A stretch of DNA of 8,334 bases from Marivivens sp. (GTDB lineage: Bacteria; Pseudomonadota; Alphaproteobacteria; Rhodobacterales; Rhodobacteraceae), in assembly GCA_024642185.1 (NCBI GenBank), contig JAHEBR010000084.1, positions 1-8,334 of the forward strand, read 5' to 3'. A model generated the notes under the pieces. That model did no database searches and was not told the origin of the DNA. It was given only the letters and a program-made list of their open reading frames with translations. The position numbers and the translations under genes are program-made. Within the stretch, counting starts at the first letter, position 1; the number at the start of each line of letters is the position of its first letter. Positions 1-6,320 of this stretch are shown here, piece after piece.

Positions 1-1422
1 CACGCGATCGAGGAAATCGCGGTCGTGGCTGACGAGCAGAACCGTGCCGTCGTAATCGTCGAGGATCTCCTGCAAGAGATCGAGGGTTTCGATATCGAGG
101 TCGTTGGTCGGTTCGTCGAGGACCAGAAGGTTCGACTCCTTCGCCATGAGCCGCGCCAGCAGAAGCCGCGCCTTTTCGCCCCCCGACAGCGCCCGCACAG
201 GCGCACGGGCCTGCGCCTCGTCGAAGAGGAAATCCTTGAGATAGCCGACAACGTGCCGCGGCTCGCCCCGCACCATGACCTGATCGGCCCGCCCGCCAAC
301 CCGCATTTCGGGATCGGAGGTGAGGTTTTCCCAAAGGCTCATCTCGGGATCAAGCTGCGCGCGGCTCTGGTCGAAGACGGCGATGGCGAGGTTGGTGCCG
401 AGGGTGACGGTTCCGGCATCCGGTTGAACTTCGCCGGTCAACATCTTGATAAGTGTCGTCTTTCCAACGCCGTTCGGCCCGACGAAGGCGATCCTGTCGC
501 GCCGCTGCACGGTGAGTGAGAAGTTGCGGACAATATCCTTGCCGCCATAGGCCTTGGAAATCCCCTTGGCCTCGACGACCTTCTTGCCCGACAAGGGTCC
601 GCTTTCCAGCGACAGCGCCGCCGCACCCTGACGGCGGATCATCGCGGAGCGTTCGGCGCGCAGGTCTTGCAGCGCGCGAACGCGCCCCATGTTGCGCTTG
701 CGGCGGGCCGAGATGCCCTCAACCGCCCAACGCCCCTCGGATTTGATCTTGCGCTCAAGTTTGTGCCGCGCGGTATCTTCCTCGTCCCAGGTCTTGTCGC
801 GCCAGGCTTCGAAATCCTCAAAACCCCGCTCATGCCGGCGCACCATTCCCCTGTCGATCCAAAGCGTTGCGCGGGTCAGCTCACGCAGAAATGTCCGGTC
901 GTGCGAGATCAGGACAAAGGCCGCCTTGGTGGTGCGGAGCGCGTCCTCAAGCCACTGAACGGCGGCGATATCGAGGTGGTTGGTCGGCTCGTCGAGAAGC
1001 ATCAGCTCGGGCGCCTCGGCCATCAGCTTGGCCAGCGCAGCGCGCCGTCTTTCGCCGCCCGAGGCGGTCTCGACCGGGCGCTCGGGATCGAATCCCAGCC
1101 CCTCGGCGGCCACGTTCACACGGTAAGCCTCGCCCTCGGGCAGCCCGCTCGCCGCATAGTCCCCGAGCGTGGCAAAACCCGCCATATCGGGCTCTTGCTC
1201 CATATAGCCCACGGTCACACCGGGCGGCACCACGCGGTCGCCTTTGTCGGCCTCGACAAGCCCCGCCATGATCTTCATCAGCGTCGATTTGCCGGATCCG
1301 TTGCGGCCCACCAAGGCCACGCGATCGCCCTGCTGCACCACGAGCGACAACTCGGAAAACAGGGGATTGCCGCCGAAGGTCAGCGAGATGTCGGAAAGCT
1401 GGAGAAGGGGTGCGCGCGCCAT
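1..1422 (-). CDS. uup: ABC-F family ATPase, Uup-like (3' end outside window)
   Basis: Soluble ATPase with two ABC cassettes and no membrane segment; ABC-F proteins act on the ribosome, and Uup is also linked to DNA-repair phenotypes. 474 residues are visible, and the C-terminus (often a coiled coil in Uup) lies beyond the left edge. Domain 1 has Walker A GRNGSGKST at 39-47, a signature SGGE at 121-124 (preceded by Ala rather than Leu) and Walker B/DEPTNHLD at 140-151. A charged linker at about 200-280 carries the family motif ISARRKRNMGRVRAL. Domain 2 has Walker A GPNGVGKTT at 315-323, LSGGE at 412-416, DEPTNDLD at 436-443 and SHDRDF at 465-470. The segment GYLKDFLF (393-400) is very like Uup. 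The start ATG (1420-1422) has no strong ribosome-binding site and lies 9 bp after the upstream acyltransferase stop, so coupled translation is likely. The segment between the Q-loop and signature of domain 1 is short. ABC-F assignment is firm; the Uup subfamily is likely. Confidence 0.94.
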   Translation of the reverse strand, partial: MARAPLLQLSDISLTFGGNPLFSELSLVVQQGDRVALVGRNGSGKSTLMKIMAGLVEADKGDRVVPPGVTVGYMEQEPDMAGFATLGDYAASGLPEGEAYRVNVAAEGLGFDPERPVETASGGERRRAALAKLMAEAPELMLLDEPTNHLDIAAVQWLEDALRTTKAAFVLISHDRTFLRELTRATLWIDRGMVRRHERGFEDFEAWRDKTWDEEDTARHKLERKIKSEGRWAVEGISARRKRNMGRVRALQDLRAERSAMIRRQGAAALSLESGPLSGKKVVEAKGISKAYGGKDIVRNFSLTVQRRDRIAFVGPNGVGKTTLIKMLTGEVQPDAGTVTLGTNLAIAVFDQSRAQLDPEMSLWENLTSDPEMRVGGRADQVMVRGEPRHVVGYLKDFLFDEAQARAPVRALSGGEKARLLLARLMAKESNLLVLDEPTNDLDIETLDLLQEILDDYDGTVLLVSHDRDFLDRV

Positions 1423-1431
1423 GCGCCGGAG

Positions 1432-2205
1432 CTACTGCGCCCCATTCAAAACCGCAAGCCCCGCCGGCATGAGCGCGCGCAAGAGCCGTTTGCGGGCGGG
1501 CGGGATGCGGGCGATCTCGAGGCCGGTGAAAACGTGGAGCGTGCCGAGGCTGCGGTCTATTACCGCGTGATCCGACACCCAGCCACCCATCGCCAGATAA
1601 CTACGCAGGAGCGGCGGCAGCTGGGAAAGCCCCTGCTTGGGATCCGTTTCGCCGGCCCTCTGTGCAAGGTCGACGGTTTCCTGCGCCCGACGACGTGGAA
1701 GCCAGCGCGCCGGAGCGAGGCTCTTTTGCTCCAAATGCCCGAAGGCAGAGCGATAGGGCGCGGGGCTGTTGCCCGCAAAGCTGGTGCAGCCGAAAAGAAG
1801 GCCCACTTTGCGTTCGTCTGCAATCTGCGTCAGCGCCGCCCAGGCCAGCCGCAGCACATCTGGATCCTTGACCACCGGATCGATGCAAAAGCGACTGAGC
1901 TCAGCAATCGGGCCCGCAAATGCTTCAAGGCGGGACAGATCATAGAATTGCGCGGAGTAGCTTTTGCTGATCTCGGCTGCGTCTTCGAGCAGCAAAAGCC
2001 GGAAACTCCCCACCAGCCGGCCAGTTCCGTGCTCACGAAAGAGCACATGATTGCAACGATCATCAAAAGGGTCGATTTCTCGGCCGTTCTCGCGAGGAGC
2101 GGAACCTACGGGCGGCGGAAAGCAACGATTGCGCAATGCCTGTGCCTCGGCAACCTCATCAGGCCTTGTCGCCAGACCCACGGTGTATCGGCCGGCCTCG
2201 ATCAT
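1432..2205 (-). CDS. GNAT family N-acyltransferase, OlsB/GlsB-like (amino-acid lipid synthesis)
   Basis: 257-residue protein resembling the OlsB family (ornithine lipid synthesis), which moves a 3-hydroxyacyl chain from acyl-ACP to an amino-acid amine; the related GlsB makes glutamine lipids in marine Rhodobacteraceae. Family-like segments in order: D45-x2-D48-x2-C51-x-H53, VGSFRLL (65-71), YSAQFYDL (83-90), ELSRFCIDP (102-110, family usually ELGR), LLFGCTSF (136-143) and, near the C-terminus, a YLAMGG...VID block. The second step of these pathways needs an OlsA-type O-acyltransferase, and none is visible here, so the final product cannot be assigned. The gene sits 72 bp after bamE and 9 bp before the ABC-F gene, probably in one transcript. 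AGAGG about 10 nt upstream of the ATG may be the ribosome-binding site. No signal peptide or membrane helix is evident. The acyltransferase family is well supported; the amino-acid acceptor is inference. Confidence 0.8.
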   Translation of the reverse strand: MIEAGRYTVGLATRPDEVAEAQALRNRCFPPPVGSAPRENGREIDPFDDRCNHVLFREHGTGRLVGSFRLLLLEDAAEISKSYSAQFYDLSRLEAFAGPIAELSRFCIDPVVKDPDVLRLAWAALTQIADERKVGLLFGCTSFAGNSPAPYRSAFGHLEQKSLAPARWLPRRRAQETVDLAQRAGETDPKQGLSQLPPLLRSYLAMGGWVSDHAVIDRSLGTLHVFTGLEIARIPPARKRLLRALMPAGLAVLNGAQ

Positions 2206-2277
2206 CCAGCAAACGCCTCTTTTTGTCCGCCCCGGTCCGACAAGGATCGGGACAGAAACCGAAAGACCCAGATGGCG

Positions 2278-2754
2278 TCAGTTGGAACCAATCAGGTTCG
2301 CAGCGTTGTAGTTGCCAATGGCTCCAAGAAGCTGGCGGATCAGTGTACTGTCGCGAACGTTGTCCTCGGTCACGCGACGCGACAGGATGACAACCTCACC
2401 GTCGTCAAGACCGTAGCGGACGACGTTGGTGACAACACCTTGGCCATTGAACGTGATCGCCACGACCTCTCGGCTGACCTCTTCGGGCGCAGCAGCGCCG
2501 AAATGTCGGAAGACCGAGGAGACATAGTAGATGCCACTCTCGTTGAGAACGCCTGTGATCGTCGGCGCACCGATCTTGGAAAGAACCGTCGCACGGGTAT
2601 CAACGCCGACCTCTACTTGCGCCAGATCCTCTTCGATCGGGGCATAGCCGTGTTTGCGCATGACGGGCGCACAAGCTGCGACCAGGGCCACCAGAGCCAC
2701 GAGCGCCAGATTGCGACGGATCGCACTTCGGGTCGATCTGCCCATAATCCGCAT
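2278..2754 (-). CDS. bamE: BamE/SmpA/OmlA-family outer-membrane lipoprotein
   Basis: Predicted lipoprotein subunit of the BAM complex, which folds beta-barrel proteins into the outer membrane. With the start at 2754 the protein has 158 residues: a basic N-terminus (R2, R6, R9, R13, R14), a hydrophobic stretch LALVALVALVAA, and a lipobox V25-A26-A27-C28, with Cys28 the expected lipidation site. Residues of about 36-150 follow the BamE fold: a GYAPIEEDL start, the helix-turn GVDTRATVLSKIGAP, then YYVSS, EVVAITFNGQGVV and a DDGEVV strand. This start was chosen over an in-frame ATG at 2844 because it has a strong AAGGGGG site 5 nt upstream and gives a normal signal peptide; ATG at 2745 is also possible. 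The gene is first in the minus-strand cluster and diverges from the DUF177 gene. Alphaproteobacterial BamE proteins are sometimes named OmlA or SmpA. Confidence in the family is high. Confidence 0.9.
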   Translation of the reverse strand: MRIMGRSTRSAIRRNLALVALVALVAACAPVMRKHGYAPIEEDLAQVEVGVDTRATVLSKIGAPTITGVLNESGIYYVSSVFRHFGAAAPEEVSREVVAITFNGQGVVTNVVRYGLDDGEVVILSRRVTEDNVRDSTLIRQLLGAIGNYNAANLIGSN

Positions 2755-2759
2755 TGCTG

Positions 2760-2766
2760 CCCCCTT
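2760..2766 (-). promoter_or_regulatory. Ribosome-binding site of bamE
   Basis: On the minus strand AAGGGGG lies 5 nt before the ATG at 2754. It decides the start: the in-frame ATG at 2844 would put 30 residues ahead of the signal peptide. Confidence 0.7.
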
Positions 2767-2794
2767 GCGTTGAATGGCCCTGCCTTTTAATCGG

Positions 2795-2822
2795 CTTACA
2801 GCATCGACGCCCCCAACATCAA
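2795..2822 (-). promoter_or_regulatory. Candidate sigma-70 promoter of bamE
   Basis: On the minus strand TTGATG (2817-2822) and TGTAAG (2795-2800) are 16 nt apart, each matching four of six consensus positions. The spacing would give a leader of about 34 nt to the bamE ATG. The site lies in the roughly 70-bp divergent gap shared with the DUF177 gene. No equally good plus-strand promoter was seen there; TTGCGT at 2765 followed by TTAATC at 2787 is weak. Confidence 0.3.
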
Positions 2823-2824
2823 GA

Positions 2825-3397
2825 ATGGAAGCGCCCGTGACCAAAGCTCTGCCCAGTCAGATACTCCGTTTTGCCGATCTGCGAAACCGGCGCGACACAA
2901 CCTTCGAGATTGCTCCCGACGCAGGCGGGCGTGACGCCGTGGCCGAGGCGCTGGGTATTCCCGGCGTCAAGAAGCTGCGGTTCGAGGGGAGGATCGCCCC
3001 GCTTGGCAAGAGCGACTGGAGCCTTGAAGCCCGCCTTGGCGCAACAGTTGTGCAGCAATGTGTCGTCACCCTCGCCCCAGTTACCACCCGGATCGACGAG
3101 GCGGTGCGCCGCAGCTACCTTTCAGAAATGCCGGACTTCGGCACCGGAGAGGTTGAAATGCCCGAGGACGACAGCGCCGAGCTTTTGCCCACCGAGATCG
3201 ACCTCGGCGAGGTGATGATCGAAGCGCTCTCGCTTGCCCTGCCCCCGTTTCCGCGGGCGGATGGCGCAAGCCTTGGCGAAGCGGTTTATACCGAGCCCGG
3301 AGCGCGGCCAATGACGGATGACGAGGTCAAGCCCTTCGCCGGCCTCGCGGGCCTTCGCGATGCCCTTGAAAACAAAGACGAAGACAGCGATAAGTAG
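2825..3397 (+). CDS. yceD: DUF177 domain protein (YceD family, 23S rRNA/ribosome-related)
   Basis: 190-residue soluble protein of the DUF177/YceD family. Family members are encoded next to rpmF in most bacteria and have been linked to 23S rRNA accumulation; the biochemical role is not settled. The sequence shows the family pattern: an N-terminal beta region (FADLRNRRDTTFEI), the core strand CVVTLAPVTTRIDEAV matching the conserved C-x2-L-x-P motif, an acidic middle (EMPEDDSAELLP), a helix EIDLGEVMIEALSLALPPFPR typical of the C-terminal half, and an acidic lysine-rich tail. Start choice is uncertain. ATG at 2825 gives MEAPVTKALPSQ but has no clear ribosome-binding site. GTG at 2837 has GGAAG 5 nt upstream and would shorten the protein by four residues. 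ATG at 2774 seems too far upstream. The gene is first in the plus-strand cluster leading to rpmF and plsX. Confidence 0.9.
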   Translation: MEAPVTKALPSQILRFADLRNRRDTTFEIAPDAGGRDAVAEALGIPGVKKLRFEGRIAPLGKSDWSLEARLGATVVQQCVVTLAPVTTRIDEAVRRSYLSEMPDFGTGEVEMPEDDSAELLPTEIDLGEVMIEALSLALPPFPRADGASLGEAVYTEPGARPMTDDEVKPFAGLAGLRDALENKDEDSDK

Positions 3398-3584
3398 CCC
3401 TCAATGCAGCCTCCGAGAATCGGGGTTGCGCTGACGCGGAATCCCAGTATTTTCGCGGCCTCTTCCGGATCGAGGCTCGACATGCTGCGGCGGATCGCTT
3501 AAACGGCGCCGAGTCAGTTCTGGAATATGAAATCCGGGCCATGCCGCGAGGCGCCAGTGCCCCCCAATTCGAAGGTGTTGAGAC
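3398..3584 (+). other. Intergenic spacer ahead of rpmF
   Basis: 187 bp without a convincing plus-strand gene, the widest gap inside an otherwise compact cluster. It contains a weak promoter-like pair, TTGCGC (3426-3431) and TATTTT (3448-3453) with 16 nt between, a TATGAA hexamer at 3526-3531 without a good -35 partner, and two copies of the palindrome GGCGCC (3505-3510 and 3550-3555) that could pair with each other in RNA. No T-run terminator follows the DUF177 stop. It may carry an rpmF-plsX promoter or leader, but nothing here is decisive. Confidence 0.4.
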
Positions 3585-3791
3585 ATGGCCGTCCAACAGA
3601 ACAAGGTTTCCAAGTCGCGTCGCAACATGCGCCGTGCCCACGACGCTCTCGTCGCGGCAAACCCCAATGAATGCACCAACTGCGGCGAGCTTAAGCGCCC
3701 GCACCATGTCTGCCCGTCCTGCGGAAGCTATGACGGACGTGACGTTGTCGCGACGGCTGCCGAGGTCGATCTGGACGAAGACGCGGCGTAA
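3585..3791 (+). CDS. rpmF: 50S ribosomal protein L32 (bL32)
   Basis: 68-residue zinc-ribbon protein of the large ribosomal subunit. The N-terminus MAVQQNKVSKSRRNMRR is the standard L32 start (rRNA-binding basic tail), followed by a four-cysteine zinc site C30-x2-C33 and C43-x2-C46 with the usual HHVCPSCG context, then an acidic tail. All four cysteines are present, so this is the zinc-binding form rather than a cysteine-free paralogue used under zinc limitation. Length is normal for Alphaproteobacteria. GAAGG about 9 nt upstream of the ATG serves as ribosome-binding site. plsX begins 22 bp downstream, the common rpmF-plsX pairing that may tie membrane lipid synthesis to ribosome supply. Confidence 0.98.
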   Translation: MAVQQNKVSKSRRNMRRAHDALVAANPNECTNCGELKRPHHVCPSCGSYDGRDVVATAAEVDLDEDAA

Positions 3792-3813
3792 GCCGGGTCG
3801 TTCCGCATCGGTC

Positions 3814-4944
3814 ATGACCCAAGCCGTTCAGGACGCATCCGCGACCGAGGCAAAAGCCAAGACCGTTGTGCTGTCCGTCGACGCCATGGGCGGAGACAAG
3901 GGGCCTGCAACCGTGGTTGCGGGCCTTGCGCGTTTTCTGGCCGATACGCCGGATGCAAAAGCGATCCTGCATGGCCCCGAGGCCGAGCTGGCCCCGCTCG
4001 TCACCAAGCGCCGTATCGGGGATCGGGTCACCATCCGCGATGCCCGCGACGTGGTGAAGATGACCGACAAGCCCTCGCAGGTTCTGCGTAGCGGCAAGGA
4101 AACCTCGATGTGGTCGACCATCGACGCGGTCAAGCAGGGCGAGGCCGATGTCGCGGTGAGCTGTGGCAATACGGGCGCGCTGATGGCGATGTCGATGCTG
4201 CAGCTGCGCCGCGCCGAGGGCGTCAAGCGCCCCGCAATCGCCTGCCTCTGGCCCTCGCGCAATCCTTCTGGCTTTAACGTCATGCTCGACGTGGGCGCCG
4301 ATATCCGCGCCGAGGCGGACGATCTTCTCGCCTTTGCGATGATGGGCGCCTCTTACGCCCGCAACGGCCTCGGCCTGCCGACCCCGCGGGTTGGCCTCCT
4401 GAATGTCGGCACAGAAGAGCACAAGGGCCGCGCCGAATTGAAAGAGGCGCAGGATCTGATCGTCCGCGCCGCTCCCGCTGGCGCGTTTGATTATGTCGGC
4501 TTTGTCGAGGGCGGCGATCTGCCGTCTGACCGTGTGGACGTGATCGTGACCGATGGCTTCACTGGCAACATCGCGCTCAAGACCGGCGAAGGCACGGCGA
4601 CCCTGATCTCGACGCTTCTCAAGGAAGCCTTCAACAAGACTTTCCTGTCGCGCATCGCAGCCCTTCTGGCAATGACCTCGCTCATGCGCCTGCGCCGCCG
4701 GATCGACCCGCGCCGTGTCAATGGCGGGGTGTTCCTCGGGTTGAACAAGACCGTCATCAAGAGCCATGGCTCGGCCGATGAAACCGGCGTCGCGGCGGCG
4801 CTGTCGCTCGCCTACAAGCTTGGCGCCTCGGGCCTTAGTGAACGTGTGGCGGCGCGGATTGCCTCGGCCGTCGTGCTGGCGCAGGATGGCCTGACAGAAG
4901 ACGCGGAAAACCGCGCCAGAGCAAAGGAAGAAGATCCGCAATGA
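3814..4944 (+). CDS. plsX: Phosphate acyltransferase PlsX
   Basis: 376-residue enzyme that turns acyl-ACP into acyl-phosphate, the donor for the acyltransferase PlsY in the first acylation of glycerol-3-phosphate; it is a peripheral protein at the inner membrane. Visible family motifs are SVDAMGGDKGP (21-31), SCGNTGALMA (from 116), the GTEEHKGR block, VTDGFTGNIALKTGEG (from 245) and GVFLGLNKTVIKSHGSAD near the C-terminus. The chosen ATG at 3814 gives an N-terminal extension of roughly 17 residues ahead of the first strand and has no strong ribosome-binding site, so coupling to rpmF 22 bp upstream is plausible. The open frame extends upstream to 3541 but there it overlaps rpmF in another frame and is not expected to be coding. 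Its stop overlaps the fabH start as ATGA, pointing to coupled translation. Identification is firm. Confidence 0.97.
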   Translation: MTQAVQDASATEAKAKTVVLSVDAMGGDKGPATVVAGLARFLADTPDAKAILHGPEAELAPLVTKRRIGDRVTIRDARDVVKMTDKPSQVLRSGKETSMWSTIDAVKQGEADVAVSCGNTGALMAMSMLQLRRAEGVKRPAIACLWPSRNPSGFNVMLDVGADIRAEADDLLAFAMMGASYARNGLGLPTPRVGLLNVGTEEHKGRAELKEAQDLIVRAAPAGAFDYVGFVEGGDLPSDRVDVIVTDGFTGNIALKTGEGTATLISTLLKEAFNKTFLSRIAALLAMTSLMRLRRRIDPRRVNGGVFLGLNKTVIKSHGSADETGVAAALSLAYKLGASGLSERVAARIASAVVLAQDGLTEDAENRARAKEEDPQ

Positions 4945-5912
4945 CGCTACGAGCCGTCGTCCGGGGCGTCGGGCATTACCTGCCCGAGCGCGTCGTTCCC
5001 AACGCCGAGTTTGAGAAAACGCTCGACACGTCGAACGAATGGATCGTCTCGCGCTCGGGCATCGAGCGCCGCCATTTCGCCGCTGAAGGCCAGACGACCT
5101 CCGATCTCGCTGTCCGCGCCGCCAAGGCTGCGCTCGCTCACGCGGGGATGGAAGCGGATGACCTCGACGCGATTATCGTCGCCACCTCGACCGCCGATCT
5201 GACCTTCCCCTCCGCCGCGACCATGGTGCAAAGCGCCTTGGGCAATACCAGCGGCTTTGCCTTCGACGTTCAGGCCGTCTGTGCAGGCTTCGTCTATGCG
5301 CTGGCCAATGCCAATGCACTGATCGTCTCCGGTCAGGCCAAAACGGTCCTCGTGATCGGCGCCGAAACCTTCAGCCGCATCCTCGACTGGACCGACCGCG
5401 GCACCTGCGTCCTCTTTGGCGACGGCGCGGGCGCGCTGATCCTGTCGGCCGAGGACGGCACCGGCACCAATGCCGACCGCGGCATCCTTGCCACCGACCT
5501 CAATTCCGATGGCCGCTATCGCGACATCCTTTATGTCGATGGCGGGGTTTCGACGAATTCGACTGGCGTTCTGCGGATGGAAGGCAAGGAAGTCTTCCGC
5601 CACGCCGTTGAAAAGCTTGCCGAAACCGCCGACAAGGCGCTGTCGAAAGTGGGCCTGCACCACGAGGATATCGACTGGGTCGTGCCGCATCAGGCCAATA
5701 TCCGCATCATTCAGGCGACCGCCAAGAAACTTGGCGTCAGTATGGACAAGGTGGTTGTCACGGTTCAAGACCACGGCAATACCTCGGCCGCCTCGATCCC
5801 GCTGGCGCTGTCGGTCGGCGTCCAGAACGGCCAGATCAAACGCGGCGATCTCGTGGTGACGGAAGCCATCGGCGGCGGCCTTGCCTGGGGCTCGGTCGTC
5901 TTGCGCTGGTAA
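4941..5912 (+). CDS. fabH: Beta-ketoacyl-ACP synthase III (FabH)
   Basis: 323-residue condensing enzyme that starts type II fatty-acid synthesis by joining acetyl-CoA with malonyl-ACP in the cytoplasm. The catalytic triad is complete: Cys114 in VQAVCAGF, His250 in VVPHQAN and Asn280 in DHGNTSAASIPLAL. Other hallmarks are the N-terminal SNEWIVSRSGIERR segment, GAETFSRILDW, the nucleotide-binding-like FGDGAGALIL and the C-terminal GGGLAWGSVVLRW. Length is close to the E. coli enzyme. The ATG shares four bases with the plsX stop (ATGA), with a purine-rich AAGGAAGAAG just upstream inside plsX as ribosome-binding site. The neighbouring PlsX consumes the acyl-ACP that FabH-initiated synthesis supplies. 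No sign of truncation or duplication. Confidence 0.98.
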   Translation: MTLRAVVRGVGHYLPERVVPNAEFEKTLDTSNEWIVSRSGIERRHFAAEGQTTSDLAVRAAKAALAHAGMEADDLDAIIVATSTADLTFPSAATMVQSALGNTSGFAFDVQAVCAGFVYALANANALIVSGQAKTVLVIGAETFSRILDWTDRGTCVLFGDGAGALILSAEDGTGTNADRGILATDLNSDGRYRDILYVDGGVSTNSTGVLRMEGKEVFRHAVEKLAETADKALSKVGLHHEDIDWVVPHQANIRIIQATAKKLGVSMDKVVVTVQDHGNTSAASIPLALSVGVQNGQIKRGDLVVTEAIGGGLAWGSVVLRW

Positions 5913-5952
5913 TCGCGCGCCAACTTAAATTGCGCCGGACAAGTCCCTGTTA

Positions 5953-5980
5953 TTGACTCGGAATTTGCCACTGGCATAGG
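5953..5980 (+). promoter_or_regulatory. Candidate promoter of ihfA
   Basis: TTGACT (5953-5958, five of six consensus positions) and CATAGG (5975-5980, three of six) are 16 nt apart in the 93-bp gap between fabH and ihfA. The gap is notably more AT-rich than the flanking genes. It fits a separate promoter for ihfA-merR, although readthrough from fabH is also possible because no terminator is visible. No match to the IHF consensus was found here by eye. Confidence 0.4.
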
Positions 5981-5995
5981 CTCACTGAAAACAAT

Positions 5996-6001
5996 GGGGA
6001 G
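5996..6001 (+). promoter_or_regulatory. Ribosome-binding site of ihfA
   Basis: GGGGAG lies 4 nt before the ATG at 6006. An in-frame ATG at 5994 overlaps this site, so 6006 is the more likely start and gives a standard 100-residue IHF alpha. Confidence 0.8.
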
Positions 6002-6005
6002 TCTC

Positions 6006-6308
6006 ATGTCCGATAAGACCCTGACCCGCATGGACCTTGCGGAAGCCGTGCATGCCGAAGTGGGCCTTTCCCGCAACGACAGCGCCAATCTGGTCGAGAC
6101 GGTTCTTGACCATGTATCCGATGCGCTTGTTGCCGGTGAAACGGTCAAAATCAGCTCGTTCGGAACCTTCTCGGTTCGCGACAAAGCCGCCCGCGTGGGC
6201 CGCAATCCCAAGACCGGCGAAGAGGTTCCGATCCACCCTCGCCGTGTCCTGACCTTCCGGCCTTCGCATCTGATGAAAGACCGCGTGGCGGCCGGCAACA
6301 AGAGCTAA
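6006..6308 (+). CDS. ihfA: Integration host factor subunit alpha
   Basis: 100-residue DNA-bending protein of the HU/IHF family that pairs with IHF beta (gene not in this window) and shapes the nucleoid, promoter DNA and recombination sites. The sequence has the two N-terminal dimer helices (TRMDLAEAVHAEVGLS and NDSANLVETVLDHVSDAL), the strand VKISSFGTFSVRDKAAR, and the arm motif GRNPKTGEEVPI. Pro68 is the residue expected at the arm tip to intercalate into the minor groove. The C-terminal LTFRPSHLMKDRV helix is typical. Alpha rather than beta or HU is supported by the TLTRMDLAEAV start and the fabH-ihfA-merR order seen in Rhodobacterales. GGGGAG precedes the start, and the MerR-like gene follows after 12 bp. 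Confidence 0.97.
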   Translation: MSDKTLTRMDLAEAVHAEVGLSRNDSANLVETVLDHVSDALVAGETVKISSFGTFSVRDKAARVGRNPKTGEEVPIHPRRVLTFRPSHLMKDRVAAGNKS

Positions 6309-6320
6309 GGGGCTGTAGGG

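Noticed and set aside
667..2790. A 707-codon plus-strand open frame running antisense across the ABC-F, acyltransferase and bamE genes.
   Set aside because: The opposite strand encodes three recognisable proteins with intact motifs. The antisense translation shows no family motif and is rich in His, Arg and Pro, as expected of an antisense reading of GC-rich genes.
3286..3483. A 65-codon minus-strand frame whose first 25 codons, in the rpmF upstream gap, read like natural protein.
   Set aside because: It has no ribosome-binding site, continues antisense into the DUF177 gene, and matches nothing I recognise. A decayed gene remnant is possible but unsupported.
3691..4941. A 416-codon minus-strand open frame antisense to plsX.
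   Set aside because: plsX is fully supported on the plus strand; the reverse frame shows no recognisable domain and is a product of GC-rich codon use.
5915..5936. A GCGC...GCGC inverted repeat just after fabH as a terminator.
   Set aside because: Only four pairs with mismatches inside and no T-run downstream.
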